Shown: positions 41,795-51,582 of the stretch, one piece after another | Layout of the letters: every line of letters starts with the position of its first letter | Numbering within the stretch: position 1 is the first letter of the stretch | Source of the DNA: Spirirestis rafaelensis WJT71-NPBG6 | GTDB taxonomy: Bacteria > Cyanobacteriota > Cyanobacteriia > Cyanobacteriales > Nostocaceae | DNA length: 51,707 nucleotides | Direction of reading: 5' to 3' | Assembly (NCBI GenBank): GCA_019359015.1 | Contig: JAHHID010000054.1 | Location: 1-51,707 of the forward strand | The notes under the pieces: model-generated | Database searches by the model: none | What the model saw: the letters and a program-made list of their open reading frames with translations, nothing else | What the model was told of the DNA's origin: nothing | Made by a program: the position numbers and the translations under genes

Positions 41795-43435
41795 ATGTTA
41801 GCAGGTACAACTTTGCAGGGTGGAAAATATACACTCAATCAAGAAATCGGGCGTGGGGGCTTTGGTATTACATACAAAGCTACGCATCATTACTTAAGGC
41901 AAGAAGTAGTGATTAAAGCGCTAAATGAGAAACTGCGACAACATGCTGATTTTACTAAGTTCGAGCGGCAATTCCAGGATGAGGCAAGACGATTAGCGAC
42001 TTGTGTCCACCCGAACATTGTCCGGGTCAGCGACTTTTTTGTCGAGGCGGGTTTGCCTTACATGGTAATGGAATACATTCGCGGTGAAACTTTGGGCGAG
42101 GCATTTGTTTTGCCAGGGATAACTTTACCAGAATCGACGGCAATTCATTATATCCGGCAGATTGGTGCAGCCTTGGAGGTAGTACACAATAACGGTTTGC
42201 TGCACCGCGATGTGAAACCAGATAATATCATCCTGCGCGAAGGAACTCAGGAAGTAGTGCTGATTGATTTTGGCATTGCGCGAGAATTTAACGGTGGTGT
42301 GAGACAGACTCACACAGGTATGGTTTCTGAGGGTTATTCGCCGATTGAACAGTATCTGACGCAAGCACCGCGCAGTCCAGCAACCGATGTTTATGGTTTG
42401 GCTGCAACTTTGTATGCATTGTTGACAGCGCAAGTTCCTATGCCTGCATTATTGCGCGATCGCGAAAAAATGCATTCCCCCCGCGAACTACAACCTCACC
42501 TAAGTGCTGCTGTCAATCAAGCAATTATGCGTGGTATGGCGGTAGAATCTCGCTTTCGTCCAGCAACAGTCGCAGAATGGTTAAAGTTGTTACCCGCAAA
42601 TGGACTAAGTGTTGCACCTCAATTGGCACCAACTCACACAATAGCAACTATCAATTTATCTACCCAGGAGTACCCATCACCTCCAGAAGTTGCGCCAAAT
42701 AATACCACTGCGCCATCACCTACTGGCAATTTGACAAAAGTTGCTAGAAAAATTCGCTCTCACAAAGTTTTGATTGGTAGTGGAATAGCACTCACAGCTG
42801 CGACTATCGCTTTTGGGATCACTAGCCTAGTTAACAAATCTCAGCCACCGCAGCCAACCGCAAAGCCAGTTTTTGAACAGCCTACTACTAATACTACTAA
42901 TGATACTTCTGCGGAAGTCGGTCCTGTCCAGATTTCACCGTCACCGCAGGTAACACAGACTAGCACCCCAAACCAGACTAATACCACCTCGTCTTCGTCG
43001 CGAGATGATACACCCACCTACACACCAAGACGCCGTAAGCGCATTCGTCCTGTTGCTAATGATGACGAAACACCAAAACGGACTTATAGACAAACAGAAG
43101 AATCGACATCAGACGACTCACCACAACCGCAACGTCGGCGTCGATCCTCCAACCAGGAAACACCTACACCTGAGGTTGCTCCCTCACCATCTCTTGTTGA
43201 GAAATTACGAGCGATTCGCTCAACTCGTACCACTTCCCCTGCAACCAAATCATCCTCTGATAGCGATTCTCCTGCACGGCAATCTCCCAAAGAATCAAAC
43301 TCTGTAGTAATACCACAAGTACAACCACTGAAAGAACCAAAGGGTATCATCGTACCAACACAGGAACTGAAGCAGAATTCACCTGCTGAAAGTCAATCTC
43401 AGAAGAATGAAAAGCCATCCACGGAGGAAAATTAA
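41795..43435 (+). CDS. Serine/threonine protein kinase (Hanks type) with membrane anchor
   Basis: About 546 residues from ATG 41795. The kinase domain at about 12-270 has [11 protein letters not shown] (Gly loop), VVIKAL (Lys), [10 protein letters not shown] (catalytic loop) and IDFGIAREF (DFG). After a linker, one transmembrane helix ([22 protein letters not shown]) is followed by a disordered, Ser/Thr/Pro- and Arg-rich extracytoplasmic tail of about 190 residues. It phosphorylates Ser/Thr of unknown targets. The open frame extends to 41645, but that region lacks homology and a ribosome binding site. It follows the Omp85 gene by about 160 nt. Confidence 0.9.
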   Translation: MLAGTTLQGGKYTLNQEIGRGGFGITYKATHHYLRQEVVIKALNEKLRQHADFTKFERQFQDEARRLATCVHPNIVRVSDFFVEAGLPYMVMEYIRGETLGEAFVLPGITLPESTAIHYIRQIGAALEVVHNNGLLHRDVKPDNIILREGTQEVVLIDFGIAREFNGGVRQTHTGMVSEGYSPIEQYLTQAPRSPATDVYGLAATLYALLTAQVPMPALLRDREKMHSPRELQPHLSAAVNQAIMRGMAVESRFRPATVAEWLKLLPANGLSVAPQLAPTHTIATINLSTQEYPSPPEVAPNNTTAPSPTGNLTKVARKIRSHKVLIGSGIALTAATIAFGITSLVNKSQPPQPTAKPVFEQPTTNTTNDTSAEVGPVQISPSPQVTQTSTPNQTNTTSSSSRDDTPTYTPRRRKRIRPVANDDETPKRTYRQTEESTSDDSPQPQRRRRSSNQETPTPEVAPSPSLVEKLRAIRSTRTTSPATKSSSDSDSPARQSPKESNSVVIPQVQPLKEPKGIIVPTQELKQNSPAESQSQKNEKPSTEEN

Positions 43436-43518
43436 AAATTAAAAATTTGGCGCTATACTCTCGTTCCTATGCTCTGCACATTGGTGACAACTTAAGAAAA
43501 AGGTAAGCTTGTCAACAG

Positions 43519-43671
43519 GTGCATCAAGGAAAAAAACGATTGTTTAATCCAAGAGTGGGAAACCCAGACCACAAGGGAGATAGAAACATACAAGCCCCCG
43601 AAAACGAAGCGATCGCAGCGGGGATAGAGGAGCTATTAACACCACTTGTATACAATCAACTTCGAGATTGA
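43519..43671 (+). pseudogene. Transposase-like fragment
   Basis: A 50-residue frame (RLFNPRVGNPDHKGD, then PENEAIAAGIEELLTPLVY) with the look of a transposase segment, cut on both sides. The following 200 bases, including a frame at 43646-43861, show no recognisable gene. Confidence 0.35.
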
Positions 43672-43944
43672 AGCTGAAAAAATTTCCATTGAGATGTTGT
43701 TTGGCTCATTTTATGACTTTAATCATGCCTATGCTCAAGAACTTTCGGACGACCTTATTGCTTATCTTACTTATCCGAAAAATCGAGATTTAGGAGTTGT
43801 TAAATATCAACCCAAATCTCGACACCGAGACACTTTGGACTTATCTCCACATCCCACTTGACATTTTGGCGATCGCTTTAAGTTGTCACCAATGGTCTGA
43901 GACTGGGAACAAGAAAACGAGAAATATCTCAAATATAAAATCCT

Positions 43945-44361
43945 ATGAGTAAACCAATTATTTGGGTGCATGGAGACTGCCTCAGTCCCCAAAACCCCGC
44001 ATTACAAGAATATCCCGACGCAGCCGCAATTTGGGTTTGGGATGATGCTTTAATAAAAGAATGGCAACTAAGCCTCAAACGCCTCACCTTTATCTATGAA
44101 TGCTTATTAGAATTACCCGTTGTCATTCGTCGTGGTGATGTTGTGCAAGAAGTTTTAGCTTTTGCGAAAGAGAATAATACTAACTTAGTTGTTACAGCAG
44201 AAAGTATTAGTCCGCGTTTTGATATGATATGTGATGAAATTGAAAAAACTGTGGACTTGGAAATTTTTGAAGTAGAACCGTTTTTTGAATACGACGGCTA
44301 TATCGATTTGAAGCGTTTTTCTCGTTATTGGAAAGTCGCTGAAAAATATGTTTTTGATTAA
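43945..44361 (+). CDS. Conserved protein resembling the photolyase N-terminal domain
   Basis: 138 residues. It starts PIIWVHGDCLSPQNPAL and contains ELPVVIRRGDVVQEVLAFAKENN and VVTAESISPRFDMI. This alternation of hydrophobic strands and helices resembles the alpha/beta antenna domain of DNA photolyases, but no FAD-binding domain follows. Similar short proteins are widespread in cyanobacteria as I recall; function unknown. It is followed by an imperfect hairpin at about 44393-44416 (GGCTTCTTAAAGAAGTC). Confidence 0.65.
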   Translation: MSKPIIWVHGDCLSPQNPALQEYPDAAAIWVWDDALIKEWQLSLKRLTFIYECLLELPVVIRRGDVVQEVLAFAKENNTNLVVTAESISPRFDMICDEIEKTVDLEIFEVEPFFEYDGYIDLKRFSRYWKVAEKYVFD

Positions 44362-44494
44362 ATCAAGATATATATCAACCCTGAAAAACAAGATCCCTGG
44401 CTTCTTAAAGAAGTCGGGCATCTGAAGAAATGATTTAGGATTGCTATATTTAGAAACTGATATATTATTGGGTAGATAGGCATTTGTGTAACCT

Positions 44495-45388
44495 ATGCCC
44501 AAAGAAAAGCCCTTAGTCTTAACCGAAGAAAGTGAGGTATTGCAGCTTTACCCACGTCCGCCAATCCTCACAAGCTTAGATGTAGCTTGGCATGGGGTAT
44601 CTTTTGGCTATATGTGTCAACCTGCTTATGAAGTGCCGGAAGTTTCTACCCCTCGTTGGCATTCTATCGGAATTTTTACTCATGGCGATCGCATTATTCA
44701 TGCACAACGCAAACTAGATGGACGGCTTCAGCGTGACGCAGTAGCGGGAGGTGATATAGTTATTGCTCCCGTCAACGTCAGTCAAGGTGTTGCTTGGGAT
44801 GCAGAAGGCGATTTTATCATTCTCGGTATAGAACCTGACGTTTTTGCTAGTGCGATTGACGAATCAGCAGAGGCAAAAGATGTGGAATTACTACCGCACT
44901 TTGCCACACCCGATCCTCTAATATACCAAATTGGATTAGCGCTTAAAGGTGTGTTAGAAAATAATCCTACAAATAGCCGCCTTTATGCAGAGACGATGAT
45001 AAATGCTTTGTCAGTTCACTTAATGCAACATTATTCAACACGCAAACCGATTTTGCAAGAATATAAAGACGGTTTGTCCAAGTATAAATTTAAAAAAGTA
45101 ATTGACTATATAAACGCCCACTTAGAACAGGATTTAAGTTTAACAGAGTTGGCGGCTTTAGTGCAGATGAGTCCGCATTACTTTTCTCACTTATTCAAAC
45201 AATCAATCGGTATGACACCCCATCAATATGTGATTCGCTGTCGGGTCGAACATGCCAAAAATTTACTTTTGCTACGTGATTTGAGTATTGCAGAAGTTGC
45301 TTACAAAGTCGGGTTCGCTAACCAAAGTCATCTCAATCGCCACTTCAAGCGTTTGTTGGGTGTGACACCCAAACAAATATTAAGTTAA
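44495..45388 (+). CDS. AraC family transcriptional regulator
   Basis: 297 residues. The N-terminal 180 residues form a cupin-like sensor region. The C-terminal 100 residues carry two helix-turn-helix motifs: DLSLTELAALVQMSPHYFSHLFKQ and LSIAEVAYKVGFANQSHLNRHFK, ending in GVTPKQ, the AraC/XylS signature. It is probably an activator. The amidase gene follows on the same strand. A 38-nt element occurs both ahead of that gene and ahead of the Rieske gene 3.5 kb away, making them candidate targets. Confidence 0.9.
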   Translation: MPKEKPLVLTEESEVLQLYPRPPILTSLDVAWHGVSFGYMCQPAYEVPEVSTPRWHSIGIFTHGDRIIHAQRKLDGRLQRDAVAGGDIVIAPVNVSQGVAWDAEGDFIILGIEPDVFASAIDESAEAKDVELLPHFATPDPLIYQIGLALKGVLENNPTNSRLYAETMINALSVHLMQHYSTRKPILQEYKDGLSKYKFKKVIDYINAHLEQDLSLTELAALVQMSPHYFSHLFKQSIGMTPHQYVIRCRVEHAKNLLLLRDLSIAEVAYKVGFANQSHLNRHFKRLLGVTPKQILS

Positions 45389-45526
45389 TAATTTTTAGCC
45401 TTGGAGACTGAATACGAAGATGCTGATGTAATTATATCCTTAGCCCTATTACCTTTGAAATTTCTATCTTTAATATTTACGATAAAGTTGACTTCGACAC
45501 CCAAGATTAAAAAATCCTGCAAAGAT

Positions 45527-45564
45527 AGCAAGAACGTACAAAAAATCGGAAGAATCTACAAGAC
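45527..45564 (+). promoter_or_regulatory. 38-nt upstream element, copy 1 (amidase)
   Basis: Contains TACAAAAAATCGGAAGAATC and differs from copy 2 (49040-49077) at only two positions. It lies about 78 nt upstream of the amidase ATG. Both copies are also followed, after a variable stretch, by ACTAATAAATAAAA. In copy 1 the stretch holds a G/C-rich small repeat where copy 2 has a HIP1 site. Candidate AraC-type operator. Confidence 0.55.
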
Positions 45565-45642
45565 GTGAGCAAAAGCGTAGACGCAACGCGGCTTGTCGTA
45601 GACATCGCCATACTAATAAATAAAACTAAAATTTTAACTTTT

Positions 45643-47196
45643 ATGAATGCAATTATCAATTTAAGCGCTACCGAAATCGCTCAGGCGATCGCCAAAGGTG
45701 AGCTTTCCGCAAGCGAGGTTGTGCAAGCGCACATTCAACGCATCGAAGCGGTAAACCCGCAATTAAATGCTGTAGTCGTACCGTTATTTGAGCAAGCACG
45801 CGCTGAGGCTACTCGTGTAAAGGCGTTTGATGAAACGTCTCTGCATAAACCTTTGTATGGCGTACCAATCACCATTAAAGAATCTTTTGATGTCGTCGGC
45901 ACACCCACCACTGTGGGACTTACAGAACTTGCTCACAGCAAAGCTACACATAACGCTGTGATGGTGGAACGCTTGCTACAAGCTGGGGCGATTATTCTAG
46001 GTAAAACCAACGTCCCGCATATGTGTTCGATGAACGAAACCGACAACCCGGTATACGGACGTACCAATAATCCTTGGAACTTAGAACGCGCTCCTGGGGG
46101 TAGTAGTGGTGGTGAGGCAGCTATCATCGCGGCTGGTGGTTCACCGTTGGGGTTGGGAAGTGACATTGCTGGTAGTGTCCGTTTACCCGCACAAGCCTGC
46201 GGAATTCACGGTTTCAAACCTACATCTAGAAGGCTAACTTTGGTCGGTCATGCGCCATTGTTTGCCGGACAGCAGGCGATAATTGCCCAACCAGGAGTAA
46301 TGGCGCGTAGCATTTGTGACCTCAGCTTGGCGATTAAAATTCTTGCCGCACCCGGTCAGGAAGCTTTTGATACTAATATTCCGCCCGTTCCCTGGTGCGA
46401 AGCAGACATACAAATAGAAAAATTACGGATTGCTTTCTACACTGACAATGGCATTATATCGCCTTCCCCAGCAATTAGGCGGGTGGTGCGAGAAGCAGCC
46501 CAAGCGTTAGAAAAACGCGGTGCAATAGTTGAAGAATGGACACCACCAGATTTACTGAAAGCTTCGCAATTATACAACCAACTCCTCACCGCTGATGGTT
46601 TTGCCACACTTAAAAGACAAGTAGGTACAAGTAAATGGCATTCTCGAGTTAAGCAGTATTATCAACTAGCTGCTACACCTAAAAAAATACTCAATGCGGT
46701 GGCTGGAATCAGTGGAACTTTCGGGCTGCATGATCTGGCGAATAGTCTAGGTGCAGTTGGTGAATTATCTGTGACTGACTACTGGCGAGTAATAAATGAA
46801 CGCGATCGCTATTGCACTAATTTTCTGAACGCGATGAATGCCAAGCAATACGATGCCATTATCTGTCCGCCTACAGCTTTACCAGCTTTAACACATGGTA
46901 GCGGGTTTTTCCTCAGCGATGATACTAATTATACAAATCTCTACAACCTCTTAGGAATGCCTGCGGGTGTAGTTGCAGCTAGTCGCGTGGGTGCGGGGGA
47001 AGAAAGCGACAGAGAACCCAAAAAAAGCCTGATTGAACGTACAGCTTACAAAGTTGAACAGGGGAGTGTCGGTTTACCCGTTGGTGTGCAAATTGCAGCG
47101 CGTCACTGGCGTGAAGATGTAGTTTTAGCTGTGATGTCAGCACTAGAAGAACATTTTAAAGCACAACCTGATTATCCGGGTCATCCGCCTGTGTAG
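45643..47196 (+). CDS. Amidase (amidase-signature family)
   Basis: About 517 residues from ATG 45643. The Ser-Ser-Lys triad regions are present: Lys in GVPITIKESFDVVG, the Gly/Ser-rich motif APGGSSGGEAA, and the nucleophile Ser in GSDIAGSVRLPA. The family hydrolyses amide bonds of diverse small molecules. GatA, the tRNA amidotransferase subunit, is related, but the sequence around the motif and the isolated gene favour a catabolic amidase. The frame is open upstream to 45565, where it runs through the upstream element, so the ATG is preferred. Probably controlled by the AraC regulator upstream. Confidence 0.88.
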   Translation: MNAIINLSATEIAQAIAKGELSASEVVQAHIQRIEAVNPQLNAVVVPLFEQARAEATRVKAFDETSLHKPLYGVPITIKESFDVVGTPTTVGLTELAHSKATHNAVMVERLLQAGAIILGKTNVPHMCSMNETDNPVYGRTNNPWNLERAPGGSSGGEAAIIAAGGSPLGLGSDIAGSVRLPAQACGIHGFKPTSRRLTLVGHAPLFAGQQAIIAQPGVMARSICDLSLAIKILAAPGQEAFDTNIPPVPWCEADIQIEKLRIAFYTDNGIISPSPAIRRVVREAAQALEKRGAIVEEWTPPDLLKASQLYNQLLTADGFATLKRQVGTSKWHSRVKQYYQLAATPKKILNAVAGISGTFGLHDLANSLGAVGELSVTDYWRVINERDRYCTNFLNAMNAKQYDAIICPPTALPALTHGSGFFLSDDTNYTNLYNLLGMPAGVVAASRVGAGEESDREPKKSLIERTAYKVEQGSVGLPVGVQIAARHWREDVVLAVMSALEEHFKAQPDYPGHPPV

Positions 47197-47307
47197 ATAC
47201 TTTCGTTTGATCGCATCTATAAGTAATTTTAAATAAGAGTGTGAAAATTATTTTTTTAACGAACTGCCTTCTCCTCTCAAAGACGCCAAGGAAAGAAATT
47301 AGGTAGT

Positions 47308-47898
47308 TTACGACTCACTGCGTTCTTGAAAGACTTCTTCAGCTTTCGCCATCGCCTGTTGCACTTTCACAAAACCGACGTAAGGAAGCATATGCACGAT
47401 CGCTTCAATGATTTCTTGTCGGCTTGCTCCTGTGTTTAGAGCGCCGTTGATGTGAACGTTGAGTGGCAATTCTGAAGCAGCCGTACTCAAGGCAGTCAGT
47501 GCCGAAACCGTTGCTAACTCACGGGTCTTTAAGTCTAAATTTGGGCGCGAGAACACATCGCCATAGGCAAATTCCAAGATGTAGCGTCCGAGGTCAGGGG
47601 CAATATCCTCAAAGCTGTTGACTACAGCTTCACCTGACGCTTTGCTGATGCGGTTTAGCGCCTCGACCCCGCGACGATAGCGCACTTCATTGCTTTCTGC
47701 CTGACGTTGAGTATCCAGGTCAGGCTGAGGACTAACGGCAGGGGTTAAGCGTTGCTCAAGTTCTGTCAACGCGCTCAGTGCAACTGCAAGCGCAGCACCG
47801 GCTTTGGGATAACCTGCATAAACTGTCATTTGCAACAGTAACTCTTTCACTTCCGTTTGGGTAGCACCTGCACGAATCGCTACTTCAATCGATGCTTG
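47308..47898 (-). pseudogene. Carboxymuconolactone-decarboxylase-family protein, 5' end lost
   Basis: The C-terminal domain is intact (FSRPNLDLKTRELATVSALTAL, then VHINGALNTGASRQEIIEAI), and part of the N-terminal domain remains (AGATQTEVKELLLQMTVYAGYP). The first 45 or so residues are replaced by sequence read backwards from the adjacent LysR gene. Members are small oxidoreductase-like or decarboxylase proteins with an ExxHxxxA-type site. The fusion point is near 47895-47900. A protein could still start at the ATG at 47961. Confidence 0.7.
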
Positions 47899-48585
47899 AG
47901 TATCTTGGCAGAAATTGAAGAAGCCGAACAGGAGGCAAGACAGCATAGTCAGAAACCCCAAGGATTACTTTATGTCAGTTGCTCAACGCTCCTTGCCCAT
48001 CGATACATAATTTCTCGAATTTCAGCATTTCTTGAACAATATCCACGTTTGAAAGTTAGATTAGTGTTGGCTGATGATGTTGTGGATATTTCCAATGAAG
48101 GAATTGATGTCGCTCTGCGGATTGGTGAGTTGGCAAACACCTCATTAATCGCGAAAAAACTGGTGTCAAATCGTCGTATCATTTGTGCCACATCTAAATA
48201 CTTAGAACGATATGGTACGCCAACGACTCCAGATGATCTCGCTTACCACAATTGTCTAACGTTGAACGCACATAAAACCACACTCAATCAATGGCGCTTC
48301 AAAGACAAGTCAGGATTTAGAGAAATCAGTGTACGGGGAAACTTTGAAGTCAATAGTGGGGAAGCGCTATATCAGGCAGTTCTTGCAGGATTAGGCATTG
48401 GTCGGATTGCTACGTTTTTGACAGATCAAGACGCTCGCTTGGGGCAGGTTGTGCATCTGTTAGCAGAGTATGAAGATGACACTGATGTGGGGATTTATGC
48501 TTTATTTCCTAGCAGTCGCTATTTGTTACCTAAAGTCAAAGTCTTTGTTGACTTCTTAGAAAAAAGCTTTCTCCACTTGCAGTGA
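47896..48585 (+). pseudogene. LysR-type regulator lacking its DNA-binding domain
   Basis: From about 47896 the frame encodes the linker helix (SILAEIEEAEQEARQ) and the full effector-binding domain of a LysR regulator (GLLYVSCSTLLAHRYI, DVALRIGELANTSL, GLGIGRIATFL). The N-terminal helix-turn-helix of about 80 residues is missing. The 5' end is fused head to head with the truncated carboxymuconolactone-decarboxylase gene. LysR regulators often lie divergent from such target genes, so one deletion removed the shared promoter and both 5' ends. Confidence 0.75.
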
Positions 48586-48674
48586 GTAGACCAAGTGCTA
48601 CGGAATGTGTTTAGAGTTTGAAAAAGACATTAACATTGCAGAGATGCTTCTTGCATTGATTTGATTTTAAAGAG

Positions 48675-49022
48675 ATGGAACCACAGATAAACACTGAAAT
48701 TTATCGGTATTCAATTGAATTTAAAGCGATCGCTCTAAATGAATATCTCCTCGGAAGAACCGCAGATTTACAAAAAATTGATGGGGAATTGAGCAGTTTG
48801 GATACTCTCAAATTCACGTTTGAAATATTCAAAGTATAGCCGAAATGGTTGCAGCACAAAAAAAATAACGAAGCTAATAATATCCCAATATCGACAATTT
48901 ATGGAAGTATTACCAATGGTACTGCTTGGCGATTTATAAAGTTAGAGGGACAAACATTAATAATCGATTTTAATGACTATCCGGTGTCACCTGTTGAGGT
49001 ATTGCTAGGAATCTTAGTTTGA
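48675..49022 (+). pseudogene. Broken cyanobacterial hypothetical gene
   Basis: A first frame (48675-48839, containing GELSSLDTLKFTFEIFKV) ends in TAG. A second frame, after a run of eight A residues at 48858-48865, continues with IYGSITNGTAWRFIKLEG and ends SPVEVLLGILV at 49022. Together they look like one unnamed cyanobacterial protein with a stop and a frameshift. A related 60-nt piece recurs at about 50130-50190. Confidence 0.5.
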
Positions 49023-49039
49023 ATGGTGCGGGAAGGTTA

Positions 49040-49077
49040 AGCAAGAACATACAAAAAATCGGACGAATCTACAAGAC
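49040..49077 (+). promoter_or_regulatory. 38-nt upstream element, copy 2 (Rieske oxygenase)
   Basis: 36 of 38 bases match the copy ahead of the amidase gene. It lies 53 nt upstream of the Rieske ATG and is followed by a HIP1 site and ACTAATAAATAAAA. Confidence 0.55.
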
Positions 49078-49130
49078 AAGAAAAAGCGCGATCGCTACAC
49101 TAATAAATAAAAGTATTAGTTGCATCCCAT

Positions 49131-50084
49131 ATGAATTGGAATTTACCTGGCGTCCCTTGGTTAATTGCCCACAAATCCATGCTTAAGGTTAATAAACCTA
49201 AATTATTTACTATTTGTGGCAAAGATTATGTCCTCTGGAAAAACGAAAAAGGAGAAATTTCCGCTTTAGAAAATATCTGCCCTCACATGGGTGCCAAGCT
49301 TTCTGATGGTTGGATTTGCCCGGAAAGTAATACAATAGCTTGTCCTTTTCATGCATTAGAATTTGACGCGGAAGGTAAAGCAATTTTACCAAATGAAAAA
49401 ACTTCAAAACCTCTTGCAAAACAACTTAAGTTATTTTTTCAAGGTGATTTTATTTGGACTTACGCAAATCAAAAACCCAAGCTTCCCATTCCAGATATTT
49501 TGGAAAAGCTCTCAACTCAGTTTCGATTTATCGGTGTAGCAGGAGATGTAACTATAAAAGCACCTTTTCTTGATGCATTAGAGATTAATCATGATGTAAA
49601 TCACGCTAAAGGCACTCATCGAGAACTTTTTAGAATCAAAGAAACAAAAGTTGATGATTTTCAACATGATGGTTATTTTTCTGTTTCTCACATTAAACAC
49701 TTTAGAGAAAAAAATACTTTTCAAGAATATCTAGAAAATATAGCTTTACTATTTACACCCAATGAGGTGGAATTACTCCTGGAAAATTACTTTCCATCTC
49801 TTGTGGTTGTTTATAGTGATTCACCCTTGGGGAAACTTGTGCAAGTGTTCACCATATATCCGGAAACAGAGAACAAAACAAAAATATTTATCCCCCTATT
49901 TACTGAAAAATCATTTGGTATTTTTAACTCAATTCTTGAACCACCAACTATCAAGGCTACTGAGGAAATAATTCGCCAAGATGTGGGTATGCTAGAAAAT
50001 CTCTATCCAAGATTTGAACCGAAAATTAGACTTTCTCATGAAGAACCTTTACATTGGGTTCGTCAGCTTTATCATAATTGGTAA
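49131..50084 (+). CDS. Rieske non-heme iron oxygenase, alpha-subunit type
   Basis: 317 residues. The N-terminal Rieske domain binds a [2Fe-2S] cluster through CPHMGAKL (about residue 49) and CPFHAL (about 68). The catalytic domain has the mononuclear iron motif D-x2-H-x4-H in INHDVNHAKGTHRE. This combination defines Rieske oxygenases, which use O2 and electrons from a reductase to hydroxylate or demethylate aromatic or other substrates. Substrate unknown; no reductase gene is adjacent. The upstream 38-nt element shared with the amidase suggests a common regulator and perhaps a common catabolic pathway. Confidence 0.88.
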   Translation: MNWNLPGVPWLIAHKSMLKVNKPKLFTICGKDYVLWKNEKGEISALENICPHMGAKLSDGWICPESNTIACPFHALEFDAEGKAILPNEKTSKPLAKQLKLFFQGDFIWTYANQKPKLPIPDILEKLSTQFRFIGVAGDVTIKAPFLDALEINHDVNHAKGTHRELFRIKETKVDDFQHDGYFSVSHIKHFREKNTFQEYLENIALLFTPNEVELLLENYFPSLVVVYSDSPLGKLVQVFTIYPETENKTKIFIPLFTEKSFGIFNSILEPPTIKATEEIIRQDVGMLENLYPRFEPKIRLSHEEPLHWVRQLYHNW

Positions 50085-50129
50085 AGTATAATTTGGCTGG
50101 TTAAGCTTTAAATGGTGAAGCGCTTACAT

Positions 50130-50190
50130 TGATGGCGAATTGAGCGGTTTGGATGCTCTCAAATTCACGTTTAAAATATTCAAACAATTA
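50130..50190 (+). repeat. Duplicate of part of the broken gene at 48675-49022
   Basis: Reads GATGGCGAATTGAGCGG and onwards in near identity with about 48778-48833. It encodes SGLDALKFTFKIFK versus SSLDTLKFTFEIFK. A remnant of a duplication flanking the Rieske gene. Confidence 0.6.
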
Positions 50191-50274
50191 GGACTTTTAA
50201 GATCGCCTTCTCTACTCCAGAGCTTTTATAATAAAAAACAATGCCAAATGCCTGTCGTGAGGTGCTATTTGTTT

Positions 50275-51048
50275 ATGATGTCATCCAACTTACGACAATA
50301 TTTACCTAGCAGCGAAGAACTTCCTTGTTCCGACGATATACCTGTGGATAACGAAGACCAGAATTTTATCCCCAACTTTCTGCTGTTTTTACTAGAAGCG
50401 ATTTGGAAAACTCGCCAAGATTGGTTTTTCGCTGTCGATATGGGAGTCTACCACACTACTGGAGTCAATCCTAGAGTCCCGATTGTTCCCGATGGTTTTT
50501 TGAGTTTGGGTGTGGAAAGACGCAAACAAGGAAAATCTCGCAGAAGCTATGTTGTGTGGGAAGAAAATGACATACCACCGACGCTTGTTTTAGAGGTGGT
50601 TTCCTGGACACCAGGAGAGGAGTATGACACCAAAGCCGCAATTTATGCGAATTTAGGAGTATTATACTACATTATTTATAATCCTGAATACTGGCAAAGA
50701 GACCGTCATCAACCATTTGAAGTTTATAAACTGATTGATGGTTCTTACCAATTGCAAAAAAGAGAACCATTTTGGATGCCAGAGATTAAATTAGGAATTG
50801 GGCGATCGCCTGACCCTTCTGGAATCATTCAACGCGAAGTTTTATCTTGGTATGATGAGCAGGGGAATCGCTACCCAACGCCAGAAGAACAAGCTCAACA
50901 GGCTCAACAACAGGCTCAACAGGCTCAACAAGCCAGACTTGATGCGATTCCTCGTTTACTGCAAATGGGGTTAGGTCTTGAGCAAATAGCAGAGGTGTTG
51001 GGACTGTCAATCGATATCGTCAGTGCAGAAATTCAAAAATTAGGATAA
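50275..51048 (+). CDS. Uma2 family (PD-(D/E)XK-type) putative endonuclease
   Basis: About 257 residues from ATG 50275/50278. The Uma2 (DUF820) core is present: VPIVPDGFLSLG with the first Asp, PPTLVLEVVSW with the ExV element, and YDTKAAIYANLGVLYYIIYNP. A Gln/Ala repeat (QQAQQ, about residues 205-222) precedes a C-terminal helix-turn-helix-like segment (GLGLEQIAEVLGLSIDIV). Uma2 proteins are abundant in cyanobacteria and predicted to be restriction-type nucleases; activity is mostly unproven. The open frame upstream to 50140 is the duplicated remnant. Confidence 0.82.
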   Translation: MMSSNLRQYLPSSEELPCSDDIPVDNEDQNFIPNFLLFLLEAIWKTRQDWFFAVDMGVYHTTGVNPRVPIVPDGFLSLGVERRKQGKSRRSYVVWEENDIPPTLVLEVVSWTPGEEYDTKAAIYANLGVLYYIIYNPEYWQRDRHQPFEVYKLIDGSYQLQKREPFWMPEIKLGIGRSPDPSGIIQREVLSWYDEQGNRYPTPEEQAQQAQQQAQQAQQARLDAIPRLLQMGLGLEQIAEVLGLSIDIVSAEIQKLG

Positions 51049-51076
51049 GATTTTCGGGTGCAAAAGCCTAAAAATC

Positions 51077-51582
51077 GTGAATATACGTTTCTTTGTTGCA
51101 AATTTTTGCAAATTGTGCTTAATCACTGCTGCTTTTAGCATTTCCGGCTGCACTTCTCAAAACAGCCAAAAGCATCTTGTGGATGAAGCTTGGCAAGTAA
51201 TTAATAGCAAATTTATAGATATTACAAATAATAATCCTGAATGGTTGGAAACCAGGCGTGAATTTTTATCCAAAAATTACACGAGCAAAGAAGCAGCATA
51301 CAACGCTATCCAGGCAATGCTGATGAAACTGAAGATCCGGAAACCCGCTTTTTCGATTCTCAGCAGTTTGCTAATCTAGACATGGAATCTCGCGGGAAGT
51401 CGATAGGCGTCGGTTTGATAGATTTTTCGGTAGAAACCGATGAAAAAACCAAAGAACTGAAGGTAGTTACTGCTTTAGCTAACACACCCGCTGAAAGAGC
51501 GGGTCTTCAGGCTCAAGATATAATTCAAGCTATTAATAAAGTACCTACAAAAAATCTCAGCCATAACGCAGCTATGAAGCTA
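51077..51582 (+). pseudogene. S41 (CtpA-type) protease gene, frameshifted and intron-interrupted
   Basis: The N-terminus has a lipoprotein-type signal (about 1-25, SISGCTSQ lipobox) and the usual start of C-terminal processing proteases. Near 51330 the frame breaks: after AMLMKL the reading continues one base out of phase as EDPETRFFDSQQFANLD, the conserved CtpA sequence, so one base seems to be missing. The PDZ domain follows (VVTALANTPAERAGLQAQDIIQAI) but stops at MKL, where a group II intron begins. The catalytic Ser-Lys part lies outside the window. The frameshift could be a sequencing error. Confidence 0.75.
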
